This document shows positions 16,280 to 24,450 of a stretch of 64,000 nt of DNA, one piece after another. The notes beneath the pieces were generated by a model. That model ran no database searches and was not told where the DNA came from. It saw nothing but the letters and a program-made list of their open reading frames with translations. The position numbers and the translations under genes were made by a program. The stretch is from PALSA-610 sp038239145 (lineage in GTDB: Bacteria > Actinomycetota > Acidimicrobiia > IMCC26256 > PALSA-610), in the NCBI GenBank assembly GCA_038239145.1, contig JBBSFB010000001.1, positions 148,397 to 212,396 of the forward strand, written 5' to 3'. Positions within the stretch are counted from its first letter, which is position 1. Each line of letters starts with the position of its first letter.

Positions 16280-16501
16280 ATGAGCCGACCGTTGGCCTTC
16301 GAGCACTACCGCTACCTGGGCGACAAGCGGACGCAGGTGGTGTACGACCTCGACCTCTACGGCGTCGACGCGAGTGTGACCGACGCCGTTGACAACGTGT
16401 TGGCGTCGGAGAAGTTCATCGCGATCTCACCGCAGACGCTCGCGGAGGCGCGCAACCGCGGCTATCACCCGCATCGTTCCATTCGCGGCGCGGCCGAGTA
16501 G
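16280..16501 (+). CDS. Small protein of unknown function
   Basis: 73 residues, acidic to neutral, with no signal or membrane segment. It begins MSRPLAFEHYRYLGDKRTQ and contains a YDLDLYGVDA segment and a C-terminal basic stretch (RNRGYHPHRSIRG). The codons are strongly G/C-ending, and a leaderless-type TAGATT box stands before the ATG, so it is likely real. It lies between the candidate RNA and the convergent DUF1802 gene (21 bp away). I do not recognise the family. Confidence 0.65.
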   Translation: MSRPLAFEHYRYLGDKRTQVVYDLDLYGVDASVTDAVDNVLASEKFIAISPQTLAEARNRGYHPHRSIRGAAE

Positions 16502-16522
16502 CGCACCCGGACCGCGAACGAG

Positions 16523-17152
16523 TCAGGCGGGTGTCGGGCTCCAGCACTCGGCTGGGAGCGCCTCGCGAATGCCGTTGCGCTTCGACTCGAACGCGACGTC
16601 GGAGAGAACCAGCTCGGAGGGCAGCGCCGCCGGGTCGGCCGGCAGGCCCCGGTAGTCGACCCACGACGTGCACCCGCCATAGGCCTCGTCCCACGGCACC
16701 GTGACCGGCTCGGCCAGACGGTGCACCCGCAGCACGAGGACCCAGAGCGGATCCCTCCGCTTCCAGGCGAATCGCGACTCGACGTAGGCGCGCGCCCAGA
16801 CCAGCTTCGAGTCGAGGGCGTCGAGGTGTTCGGGCTCGGAGATTGTCGCGACGTCGACGATGTCGGCCCAGCCTCGCATCGTGATGGGGCCGCCGACCGG
16901 TGACGCGTCGGCGAGGTCGACCCAGTGCGCGTACGCGGGCTTCATCAGCTCCGGTTTCTGGTGCTCGGCGGTCGGCGACAGCCAGCAACGCCGGGTCTCG
17001 ACGCCGAAGTGCCGGCCGTCCTCGCGGAGCCCTCCCTTGCGTACGTCGACGATCTGTTCACCCTCGAGCAGGGCGTGAACGATGGCCGCCCACTCCTTGA
17101 GCGCCGGGACCGAGCCTGCGGAAGTGCTCTGGTTCGTTGCGGAGGCGGTCAC
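16523..17152 (-). CDS. DUF1802 family protein
   Basis: 209 residues. The start of the domain (ALKEWAAIVHALLEGEQIV, then DVRKGGLRED) and the later HPxYxHW-like and DPLWVLVLRV segments are the pattern I associate with DUF1802, a bacterial family of unknown function. The GTG at 17152 is chosen over an upstream start at 17455 because a TATCCT box lies exactly 7 nt before it and the extension would run through the neighbouring gene. No membrane segment is present. It is divergent from the alpha/beta hydrolase gene with only 21 bp between the two start codons. Confidence 0.75.
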   Translation of the reverse strand: MTASATNQSTSAGSVPALKEWAAIVHALLEGEQIVDVRKGGLREDGRHFGVETRRCWLSPTAEHQKPELMKPAYAHWVDLADASPVGGPITMRGWADIVDVATISEPEHLDALDSKLVWARAYVESRFAWKRRDPLWVLVLRVHRLAEPVTVPWDEAYGGCTSWVDYRGLPADPAALPSELVLSDVAFESKRNGIREALPAECWSPTPA

Positions 17153-17159
17153 GCGCGCC

Positions 17160-17165
17160 AGGATA
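17160..17165 (-). promoter_or_regulatory. -10 box TATCCT, 7 nt before GTG 17152
   Basis: TAnnnT box for the DUF1802 gene, inside the 21-bp gap to the divergent hydrolase. On the other strand GATAAC overlaps it, 6 nt before ATG 17174, as a weaker -10 candidate. Confidence 0.55.
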
Positions 17166-17173
17166 ACCACCAC

Positions 17174-17917
17174 ATGGAAGAGCTCGTCTCGGAGGGTTTG
17201 CGGCTCGGGGCCCACTTCGCGCGCCCCGCGGGTGTGACGCGAGTGCCGGGATTGCTCGTCCTCCCCGGGTTCCCGAGGGGCGCCGGCGGTGCGGCGGCGG
17301 TCGGCAACACCGATCAGACCCTGTGCGACCGGATCGCCCGGGAGTCGGGCTGGGGCGGTCTCACATTCACGTTTCGCGGGACCGGGCCGTCCGAAGGCGA
17401 CTTCTCGATCGAGGGCTGGCTCGCCGACGTGCGCGCCGCGGTCGACGTACTCCACGCCCGCACCGACATCACAGGGGTGTGGATCGCCGGTTTCCGGCTC
17501 GGGGGGACACTGGCGATCGTGGTGGCCGCGGACGACGAGCGGGTGCGCGGTATCGCAACGTTCGCGGCGCCGGCGTCGCTACGCACATGGGTGCGGGAGC
17601 CGGAATGGTTCCTCGAGTACGCCCGGCGGACCGGTGTGCTGCGCACACCCGAGTTCCCGACCGACCCCGAGGCATGGATCCGTGCGATCGCGACGCTCGA
17701 CCCGCTGGCGGCGGCGGCGCGCATCTCGCCTCGGCCGTGGCTACTCGTCCACGGGAGCGCCGACGACGTCGTGGCCGTCGACGATGCCCGCAACCTCGCG
17801 GCGGCGGCCGGCGACCACGTCGACCTGCGCATCGTCGCGAACGGACCGCACCGGCTCCGGCACGACCCGCGCGCGATTGCGGCGCTCCTCGGCTGGCTCG
17901 ACCGTCAGGAGCCCTGA
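17174..17917 (+). CDS. Alpha/beta hydrolase (dienelactone hydrolase / acyl-peptidase-like)
   Basis: 247 residues with the alpha/beta-hydrolase layout: the oxyanion strand LLVLPGFPRGAG near residue 28, the FTFRGTGPSEG loop, a nucleophile-elbow position reading WIAGFRLGGTLA, an Asp on VHGSADDVVAVDDA, and a late His (NGPHRLRHDP). At the elbow the usual G-x-S-x-G reads G-F-R-L-G, so the catalytic Ser is Arg. Unless another residue substitutes, the enzyme may not hydrolyse esters. It ends 13 bp inside the convergent epimerase gene. The ATG at 17174 lacks a Shine-Dalgarno. Confidence 0.72.
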   Translation: MEELVSEGLRLGAHFARPAGVTRVPGLLVLPGFPRGAGGAAAVGNTDQTLCDRIARESGWGGLTFTFRGTGPSEGDFSIEGWLADVRAAVDVLHARTDITGVWIAGFRLGGTLAIVVAADDERVRGIATFAAPASLRTWVREPEWFLEYARRTGVLRTPEFPTDPEAWIRAIATLDPLAAAARISPRPWLLVHGSADDVVAVDDARNLAAAAGDHVDLRIVANGPHRLRHDPRAIAALLGWLDRQEP

Positions 17918-18813
17918 GCGCGCATCCGCGCGTCGCCGAGCACCGAGTCGAGGGTGTCGTCGAGCGGGCGCGGCATCGACCAACCGGTGTCCGTGCGGAT
18001 CTTGGTGGGATCGCCGACGAGGTACGGCACCTCGACCGGTCGCACCAGCTCCGGGTCGACGACCACTTCGAGGTCGCCACCCGCGCGGGCGACGAGACGG
18101 TCGGCGATCTCGCCGATGCTGACGCCTTCACCCCGACAGACGTTGTAGACCTCGCCGGGCTCGCCGCGGTCGACGAGCAGTCGGTAGGCACGCACGATGT
18201 CGCGCACATCGGAAAGGTCGCGCACCGGATCGCGCGCGCCGACCGTGATCGAACCGGCGCGGTCGAGTTGCGCCAACACGATGCGCCGAGCGAGCGCGGG
18301 CACGACGAAACGGTCCGACTGCCCGGCACCCGTGTGGGAGAAGGCGCGCACGCGTATCGTCTCGAGCCCGGTCGCGAGCCAGGACTGCAACGCGAGATAG
18401 GACGCCGCGACCTTGCTGGCCCCGTACGGCGTGAGCGGCCGCAGCGGCGCGTCTTCTCGCAGGCGTGCACCCGCCGTGTCGACTTTGCCGTACTCCTCCG
18501 AGCTCCCGACGACGAGGACGCGGCGTACCCCTGCGGCGCGCGCTGCGTCGAGGACGTTTGCGGTTCCCTCCACGTTGACGCGTAAGCAGGTCGTCGGGTC
18601 CTGCCACGACGCGCCCACCTCCGACCAGGCTGCGAGGTGATACACGACCTCGGGCTGCTCGACCCGGAACACCTCGTGCACGCGGACGCGATCGGTCACG
18701 TCGAATTGGGCGCCGTGATCGCCGGGCGAGACGACGTCGTCGCCCGCGTCGCGCAGGTGTGCGAGCAGATACGGCCCGACGAAGCCGGTCGCCCCGGTGA
18801 CAAGTGCCTTCAT
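17905..18813 (-). CDS. NAD-dependent epimerase/dehydratase, GDP-4-keto-6-deoxymannose reductase-like
   Basis: 302 residues, extended SDR. The Rossmann motif is VTGATGFVGPYL at residues 4-15, the catalytic Ser-Tyr-Lys is in SSEEYGKV...TPYGASK, and PVRDLSDVRD plus VYNVCRGEG are typical of GDP-6-deoxy-lyxo-4-hexulose reductases (RMD), which make GDP-rhamnose from the product of GDP-mannose 4,6-dehydratase. No dehydratase partner is in the window. Its ATG overlaps the stop of the upstream GT4 gene (ATGA), so it is last in the operon 22203-17905. It probably supplies a deoxysugar to the glycosyltransferases encoded with it. RMD is the best guess among related reductases. Confidence 0.75.
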   Translation of the reverse strand: MKALVTGATGFVGPYLLAHLRDAGDDVVSPGDHGAQFDVTDRVRVHEVFRVEQPEVVYHLAAWSEVGASWQDPTTCLRVNVEGTANVLDAARAAGVRRVLVVGSSEEYGKVDTAGARLREDAPLRPLTPYGASKVAASYLALQSWLATGLETIRVRAFSHTGAGQSDRFVVPALARRIVLAQLDRAGSITVGARDPVRDLSDVRDIVRAYRLLVDRGEPGEVYNVCRGEGVSIGEIADRLVARAGGDLEVVVDPELVRPVEVPYLVGDPTKIRTDTGWSMPRPLDDTLDSVLGDARMRAQGS

Positions 18814-19964
18814 CCCGCAGGTACCGCGCCCGGCGCGTGCCGCGCGACCTGCTCGTACGCGGCGACGTGGGCGGCAACCGAGCGTTCCCAAGTGAACGCG
18901 GCCGCGCGCGGAGGTCCCGCCGCGCGCAACCGGGCCGCGACGGCGGGCTCGTCGAGCACTGTCGCCAGCGCGCGCCCGAGTGCCTCGGGGTCGGCCGGAG
19001 GGACGAGGAGCGCGGCGTCGCCGACGACCTCTTCGAGCGCGGAACCCGACGTGGTCACCAGTGGGGTGCCGCAGGCGAGCGCTTCGAGCGCGGGCATGCC
19101 GAAGCCCTCGACGAGCGATGGGTACGCAACCACCTCGGCTCGGCGGAACAGCGCTGCGAGGGCGGCGTCGTCGATGTAGCCGGGTCGGAGTATTCGGGTC
19201 GCGACACCGCTCGCGCCGATCGCGGCCCGAGCCTCGGCCACACCCCAACCGTCGCCTCCGGCGAGCACGAGCTGGACGTCGGGATGGGTGGCGGCGATGC
19301 GAGCAAACGCGCGCACGAGTGTCGGCACGTCCTTGCGGGGCTCGATGGTGCTCGCGAACGCCACGTAGGGCGCGGCGATGCCGTGGCGGGCGAGCGCGGC
19401 CCAGTCGTCGGCGCGTGCCTGCGGATCATCGGTACCGGGCGCGAAGCGGGAGTGGTCGACGCCGTGATGGATCACCACGATCTCGCCGCGCGGATGGAAG
19501 CGCTGCCGGAGCCCGTCGGCGGCGTCGTGGCTCCCGGTGATGATCAACTCCGCGCGCCGCGCCGCGGCCGCGATCATCTTGCGGAAGTACACGACCTTCG
19601 AACGCTCGTGCCATTCGGGATGGTCGAAGAACGTGAGGTCGTGCATGGCCACGACCGTCGAGACGCGTGAGCGCAAAGGCATTGTGTAGTGGGGTGCGTG
19701 CCAGACATCGGGACGGATCCGGCTCGCAACGCGGGGGCCTGCAGTTTGTTCCCAGGCCAGCCGGGCCGGACGCCGATTCGGCGCGAGCGCGTGCATGGTG
19801 GCCGAGGGGGCGAGGTCGCCCCAGCGTTCGGTGTCACCGCGCCTCGTCAGCAGATGCAGGTCGATGTCCGCGCGGGCGGCGACGCCCCGCGCGACCGCGA
19901 TCGTATACACGCCGGCGCCGACGGGCCGGGCGGGTACCGCCGAGACATCGAGCAGGACGCGCAC
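18810..19964 (-). CDS. GT4 family glycosyltransferase
   Basis: 384 residues, GT-B fold. It opens MRVLLDVSAVPARPVGAG, has the acceptor-domain VAMHDLTFFDHPEWH segment and STIEPRKDVPTLVRAF at the start of the donor domain, then SLVEGFGMPALEALACG (E-x7-E). This subgroup resembles mannosyl- and rhamnosyl-transferases of exopolysaccharide clusters. It lies 9 bp after the upstream GT4 gene and overlaps the reductase start by 4 bp. The donor may be the deoxysugar made by that reductase, which is inference from context only. Confidence 0.87.
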   Translation of the reverse strand: MRVLLDVSAVPARPVGAGVYTIAVARGVAARADIDLHLLTRRGDTERWGDLAPSATMHALAPNRRPARLAWEQTAGPRVASRIRPDVWHAPHYTMPLRSRVSTVVAMHDLTFFDHPEWHERSKVVYFRKMIAAAARRAELIITGSHDAADGLRQRFHPRGEIVVIHHGVDHSRFAPGTDDPQARADDWAALARHGIAAPYVAFASTIEPRKDVPTLVRAFARIAATHPDVQLVLAGGDGWGVAEARAAIGASGVATRILRPGYIDDAALAALFRRAEVVAYPSLVEGFGMPALEALACGTPLVTTSGSALEEVVGDAALLVPPADPEALGRALATVLDEPAVAARLRAAGPPRAAAFTWERSVAAHVAAYEQVARHAPGAVPAG

Positions 19965-19973
19965 GGGGGGAGT

Positions 19974-21059
19974 CTACGAAGCGCCGAGCGCGAGGGCGCG
20001 TGTGTACGCGCGACTGTGCCCGGCCGCGGAACGATCCCAGTTCAGCTCGCGGGCTCGGACGACTCCGGCGCGCGTCATCGCGGCCCGCAGCGTGCCGTCG
20101 TCGAGCACGCGTTCGATCTGCTCGGCGCAGACGTCGGCATCGCCGGGGTAGAAAAGCGCGCCCGCGCCTTCGACGACCTCCTCCAGCGCGGAACCGGTCG
20201 TGGCGATCGTCGGAACGCCGCGTGCCATTGCCTCCACCACCGGGAGACCGAAGCCCTCGTAGAGCGACGCGAGGCAGAAGGCGTCGGCTCTCCGGTAGAG
20301 CGCGTCCAGCACCGACCACGGTTGGTTGCCGATGACCTCGACGAACGATCGGTCCAAGCCGCGTACGTCACCCCACCCGCGTGGCCCCGCCACCACCAAC
20401 GTGAGGTCGGGGCGGGTCTTCCGGACGCGTTCGACCGCCCGCACGATCGTCGCCACGTCCTTGCGGGGTTCGAGGGTACCGACGGTGAGGATGTACGGCG
20501 GGCGGACGTTCGCGCGCGCGACCGCGCGATCGATCTCGTCCGGATCGCGCGGAACCGGCGGATCGACACCGAACGGAACGACCTCGATCCGCGCACGATC
20601 GAAGCCTTCCCGCTCGAGCTCGTGGCCGGTGAACTGCGACGGTACGACGACGAGCGTCGCGTGCTTGCGCGCGAGGTGGAGGCCACGAGAATGAAAGGTC
20701 ACGCCGCGTTTCGTCGTCGTCTCCGGCAGGCGGCGGAACGCGACGTCGTGCACCGTCACGACGAGCGGGCGATCCCGTACGGGCGGCACGGCCAGGCTCG
20801 GCGCGTGGACGACGTCGGCCTCGATCCGTAGTTGGGGCCGGTGGAGTCGATGCCAGAGCTCGTAGCGTGCGCTGCCGTGCGGCGGACCGAGGTCGATCCA
20901 CGGCACCCGGCGCGCGACGCCGCGCGGTCGCGGGCCCGCGGCGAAGGCGATCGGGTCGACACCGTGCTCGGGAAGATTGCGGAGCAGCGCAATCTCGTAG
21001 CGACCGATGCCGCCCGGTACGGGCTGCAGGAGCTGACCGACGTGCATCGCGACTCTCAT
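19974..21059 (-). CDS. GT4 family glycosyltransferase
   Basis: 361 residues. It starts MRVAMHVGQLLQPVPGGIGR, with the VTVHDVAFRRLPE segment, GTLEPRKDVATIVRAV at the donor-domain entrance and SLYEGFGLPVVEAMARG (E-x7-E). It is close in sequence to both flanking GT4 genes, so the three probably arose by tandem duplication. ATG 21059 is chosen because it begins the conserved GT4 fold 10 nt after the upstream stop; the longer in-frame extension to 21254 overlaps the upstream gene and lacks GT character. Confidence 0.86.
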   Translation of the reverse strand: MRVAMHVGQLLQPVPGGIGRYEIALLRNLPEHGVDPIAFAAGPRPRGVARRVPWIDLGPPHGSARYELWHRLHRPQLRIEADVVHAPSLAVPPVRDRPLVVTVHDVAFRRLPETTTKRGVTFHSRGLHLARKHATLVVVPSQFTGHELEREGFDRARIEVVPFGVDPPVPRDPDEIDRAVARANVRPPYILTVGTLEPRKDVATIVRAVERVRKTRPDLTLVVAGPRGWGDVRGLDRSFVEVIGNQPWSVLDALYRRADAFCLASLYEGFGLPVVEAMARGVPTIATTGSALEEVVEGAGALFYPGDADVCAEQIERVLDDGTLRAAMTRAGVVRARELNWDRSAAGHSRAYTRALALGAS

Positions 21060-21069
21060 CGGGCAACTC

Positions 21070-22203
21070 TCACTGGGCCAACCGGCGGTAGCACGACGCG
21101 AGCGCGCGCGCGGTGTGGTCCCAGGAGAACGCGTGGACTCGATCGCGCCCGCGCGCGATGAGCTCGGCGCGGGTGGCGGAGTCGGTGATGACGCGATCCA
21201 TCTCGCCGGCGAGCGCGTGCTCGTTGGTGGGCTCGACGAGGACGGCGGCGTCACCGGCGACCTCGGGGATCGACCCGGCCCGAGCGGCCACGACGGGAAC
21301 GCCGACGGTCATCGCTTCGAGCAGCGGGAATCCGAAGCCTTCGTATATCGACGGATAGGCGAGCAACGTCGCCCGCTCCAGGAGCGCGCGCCGGCCTGCG
21401 TCGGAGACGCCACCGGCGAGGACGACCCGGTCGCGAATGCTCGGAGGGAGCCGGGCAATCGCGGCGTCGATCTCGGGGCGGGCCGGGCCGTCGTGGCCGG
21501 CGATGACGAGCCGGAGATCGGTATGGCGGTCGGCGAGCTCGGCGAACGCCCCCACCAGATGGGCAAAGTTCTTGCGCGGTTCCAGGGTGCCGATGGCGAC
21601 GATGAACGGCGCGTCCCCGACCTTCGCCTCGACCTCGGTCGGCATCTCGATCTCGTCGCCCAGTGCCGGGATCCCGAGCGGGATGACGACGAGCCGACCC
21701 GAGGCCCGCAGCCCCATGCCGTAATTCTCCTCGATCTCGTCGGCGACGAACTCCGAGCCCGTGTGCAGCGTCGCGCCTCGGGCGACAGCGCGCCGGATGA
21801 TCGGATCGAAGGCGCGGACCTCGGGCGTACAGAGCTCGGGATACCGCACGAACGAGCAGTCGTACACGCTGATGATCAGCGGCCGGCGGCTCGGCGGCGC
21901 GAGATAGTTCGTCGCGTGGATGACCTGCGCGGGCTCCAGCCACCGGTCGATGCGGGGCGTGTCGGCGCGCACCCAGGAGCGGAGCAGAATGCGCGCGGGG
22001 ATCGGAACGAAGCGGGTGTCGGAAGGGACCGCGTCGCGTTGGCGGCGCGCCCGCGTGCTCAGCGTGTACGGAACGAGGTCGGGGCCCGCCTCGAGCGCGC
22101 GCAGCGCGACGATGATCTCGGCGACAGCGGCGCCTATTCCCGAGCGCGCGCCGAGAAGCGGCGTGACGTCGATGGCTACGGTCGGACGCGCCGTCGGAGG
22201 CAC
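21070..22203 (-). CDS. GT4 family glycosyltransferase
   Basis: 377 residues, first gene of the operon that runs down to 17905. Landmarks are VAIDVTPLLGARSGIGAAVA at the N-terminus, ISVYDCSFVRYPEL, GTLEPRKNFAHLVGAF and SIYEGFGFPLLEAMTVG (E-x7-E). The GTG start at 22203 has a TAGCAA sequence 6 nt upstream, one base off the TAnnnT pattern, and no Shine-Dalgarno. It is divergent from the Tat-exported amidase, with about 90 bp between starts. Confidence 0.86.
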   Translation of the reverse strand: MPPTARPTVAIDVTPLLGARSGIGAAVAEIIVALRALEAGPDLVPYTLSTRARRQRDAVPSDTRFVPIPARILLRSWVRADTPRIDRWLEPAQVIHATNYLAPPSRRPLIISVYDCSFVRYPELCTPEVRAFDPIIRRAVARGATLHTGSEFVADEIEENYGMGLRASGRLVVIPLGIPALGDEIEMPTEVEAKVGDAPFIVAIGTLEPRKNFAHLVGAFAELADRHTDLRLVIAGHDGPARPEIDAAIARLPPSIRDRVVLAGGVSDAGRRALLERATLLAYPSIYEGFGFPLLEAMTVGVPVVAARAGSIPEVAGDAAVLVEPTNEHALAGEMDRVITDSATRAELIARGRDRVHAFSWDHTARALASCYRRLAQ

Positions 22204-22230
22204 CGACGGTTGCTACCACACATCTGCCGG

Positions 22231-22236
22231 TAGCCT
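22231..22236 (+). promoter_or_regulatory. -10 box TAGCCT upstream of the amidase gene
   Basis: Gives a predicted leader of about 50 nt ending in GGGGAGG just before GTG 22294, so this gene, unlike many neighbours, appears to have a conventional 5' UTR. Confidence 0.45.
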
Positions 22237-22293
22237 GTGACCCGGAACGCGGGCTGAGTTCCAACGACCCTGGTGGCAAGCCTGGGGAGGTTT

Positions 22294-23832
22294 GTGCAGC
22301 ACGACGACAGCCACGATGAAGTTGCTCGTCGCCTTTCTCGTCGCGCCGCATTGCAACTGGGTGCCGGAGTCGGCGCAGCCGCGGTCGCGGCGCCGTACGT
22401 CGCGCACCTGGGCGTTTCACGCGCCGTCGATCTCGGCGACGCTCACCCGGTCTTCGCGCCCGTGCACAACTGGCCGGTCCCGCCGATCGTCACCCGCCAG
22501 AAGTGGGGCGCGAACGAGGCATTGCGTCGCGTCGGGCAGATCTACGACACGGCGGTCACCAAGATCGTCGTGCACCACACCGGTACGCCGAACGACGTCA
22601 CGAACTATCCGGGCCTGTGCCGAGGGATCCTCGCGAACGAGACCGGGGGCGAGTACATCGACATCGCGTACAACTGGTTGATCGATCCCAACGGGAACAT
22701 CTACGAAGGTCGATGGGCCCAGACCTACGCAGCGGGCGCGGCGCACACGGGCGAGCACAACGACGCCAACGTGCGGGGCGCGCACGCGATCTATCACAAC
22801 TCGAACACCATCGGCGTCGCGTTGATGGGCACGTACGACACGCTGAATCCGCCGCCGGCGATGATCGGGGCGCTCGTCACGCTGCTCGCGTGGAAGTGCG
22901 CACGGTGGGGCATCGATCCGCTCGGCCGCGGGATCTTCCACGCGTCGAACGGCGCGGTCGAGAATCTGTTCAACATCTGTGGCCATCGCGACACGTCCGC
23001 GACCGACTGTCCCGGCCAGCGGACCGAGCCGATGCTTCCGTCGATACGCACCCAGGTCGCGGCCCGGATCAGCGGCACCGGATACTGGATCGCAACGAGC
23101 CTGAGCCAGGTCATGGCGTTCGGTGGCGCGTCGGTCGTCAACAGCGCCGGGTTCACGCTGACCCGTCCGATCGTCGGCATCGCCGGGCAGCCCTCGGCGA
23201 CCGGCTACTGGTTGTTCTCGGGCGACGGTGGGGTCTATTCGTTCGGGAGCGCCGGATTCCACGGCTCGATGGGCGGCAGCGGGCTCTCGGCTCCCATGGT
23301 TGGCATGGCGTCGACGCCATCGGGTCGCGGCTACTGGCTGGTCGGCGGCGATGGAGGCATCTTTAGTTTCGGCGACGCCCGCTTCTTCGGTTCGACGGGC
23401 GCGCTGCACCTGAACGCGCCGGTGTTGGGCATGACACCGACCAAGAGCGGCCGTGGCTACTGGCTCTACGCTCGCGACGGCGGGATCTTCAGCTTCGGCG
23501 ACGCCCGTTTCTACGGCTCGACCGGCAACATCCGGCTCAACCAGCCAGTCGTTTCGATGGCAGCCCGACCCCAGGGCGACGGGTACTGGATCATCGCCCG
23601 AGACGGCGGGCTGTTCGCCTTCGGTGCGGCGGGGTACCACGGCTCCGGTGCGACGAGAGCAGCGACGTCGCCGTACGTCGGCATGCTGGCGTCGACGACC
23701 GGTCTCGGCTACGCGATGTTGCAGGCCGACGGCCGGCTCTCGGCGTTCGGCGATGCCCCGAACCTCGGCGACCTCGCCGGCCGTACGTTCGGTCAGGCGG
23801 TCGGGGTCACGGGGAAGCTCAAGCCGGTGTAG
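22294..23832 (+). CDS. Tat-exported N-acetylmuramoyl-L-alanine amidase with GYWL repeats
   Basis: About 512 residues. A twin-arginine signal (RRLSRRAALQLGAG) is followed by a PGRP/amidase_2 domain: first Zn ligand in VVHHTGTP, substrate-side YNWLIDPNGNIYEGRW, and GHRDTSATDCPG with the other ligands. It should cut the MurNAc-L-Ala bond of peptidoglycan outside the membrane. The last 250 residues are six approximately 48-residue repeats with GYW and DGGIFSFGDA cores, like the beta-propeller-type repeats of many acidimicrobial secreted proteins; they may bind wall or glycan. GTG 22294 follows GGGGAGG; an in-frame GTG at 22273 lacks a ribosome site. It is flanked by glycan genes. Confidence 0.85.
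   Translation: MQHDDSHDEVARRLSRRAALQLGAGVGAAAVAAPYVAHLGVSRAVDLGDAHPVFAPVHNWPVPPIVTRQKWGANEALRRVGQIYDTAVTKIVVHHTGTPNDVTNYPGLCRGILANETGGEYIDIAYNWLIDPNGNIYEGRWAQTYAAGAAHTGEHNDANVRGAHAIYHNSNTIGVALMGTYDTLNPPPAMIGALVTLLAWKCARWGIDPLGRGIFHASNGAVENLFNICGHRDTSATDCPGQRTEPMLPSIRTQVAARISGTGYWIATSLSQVMAFGGASVVNSAGFTLTRPIVGIAGQPSATGYWLFSGDGGVYSFGSAGFHGSMGGSGLSAPMVGMASTPSGRGYWLVGGDGGIFSFGDARFFGSTGALHLNAPVLGMTPTKSGRGYWLYARDGGIFSFGDARFYGSTGNIRLNQPVVSMAARPQGDGYWIIARDGGLFAFGAAGYHGSGATRAATSPYVGMLASTTGLGYAMLQADGRLSAFGDAPNLGDLAGRTFGQAVGVTGKLKPV
23073..23820 (+). repeat. Six in-frame coding repeats of about 147 bp
   Basis: Encodes tandem units, each with a GYW-(L/I) strand and a DGG-(I/V/L)-(F/Y)-(S/A)-FG turn. Units 3 and 4 are the most alike, even at DNA level (GGCGACGCCCG recurs). 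The last unit is degenerate. Confidence 0.8.
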
Positions 23833-23838
23833 GTCGTG

Positions 23839-24450
23839 TCATCCGCGTATCCTGCCGCGGCGCACACGCACGGGATGCTGCGCGAGAGCGAGCATCTCGT
23901 CGTCACCGGCACTGTTGCCGTACGCCCAGAGCTCGACGTCGTCATCACCGAAGAGCGTCCGCAACCTTTCGGCCTTCTCGATCCCGCGGCAGTTGGCGCC
24001 CCGGACCCTGCCCGTGCAGAGACCCTGCTCGTCACGATCGAGCTCCGTGCACAACACGTGCGTGATCCCGAGTTCAAGCGCCACCTCCGCGAGGTACACG
24101 TCGAGTGACGCCGACACGATCGCCACCTCGTGCCCTTCGCGGCGATGCCATGCGATCCGGTTCCGGGCGTCCGCGGTGACCGCCGATCCCCAGAGCCGGA
24201 CGCCGTAGGAGTGGCCGGCGGCTTCGACGTCGGCGTAGGGCGTACCGGCCAGGATTCGTGTCAGCACGCGATCTTTGGCGGCATCGCGATCGCCGCGACC
24301 GGTTGCGGCGACCGCGAGCCGCGTCGATTCCGCTCCCAGCGCCTGCAGCACGCGCCGGCGGCCGGCGACGCTCATGACGAACGGGACGAGCGTGTCGCGC
24401 CGAGTCATCGTGCCGTCGAAGTCGAATGCGGCGAACGTGCGCCTCGTCAC
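23839..24450 (-). CDS. HAD-IB family phosphatase
   Basis: 203 residues. HAD motif I is FDFDGTMTRRDTL with the nucleophile and acid/base Asp; motif II is IVSASLDVYL; motif III is the Lys in RGIEKAERL; motif IV is GNSAGDDEML. The class is that of phosphoserine-phosphatase-like enzymes. The GTG at 24450 overlaps the DprE2 stop in a GTGA, making it last in the arabinose-donor operon. I infer it may remove the 5-phosphate from decaprenyl-phosphoryl-5-phosphoribose, the step for which mycobacteria use a PAP2-type protein (Rv3807c). Fold is certain, substrate inferred from position. Confidence 0.82.
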   Translation of the reverse strand: MTRRTFAAFDFDGTMTRRDTLVPFVMSVAGRRRVLQALGAESTRLAVAATGRGDRDAAKDRVLTRILAGTPYADVEAAGHSYGVRLWGSAVTADARNRIAWHRREGHEVAIVSASLDVYLAEVALELGITHVLCTELDRDEQGLCTGRVRGANCRGIEKAERLRTLFGDDDVELWAYGNSAGDDEMLALAQHPVRVRRGRIRG

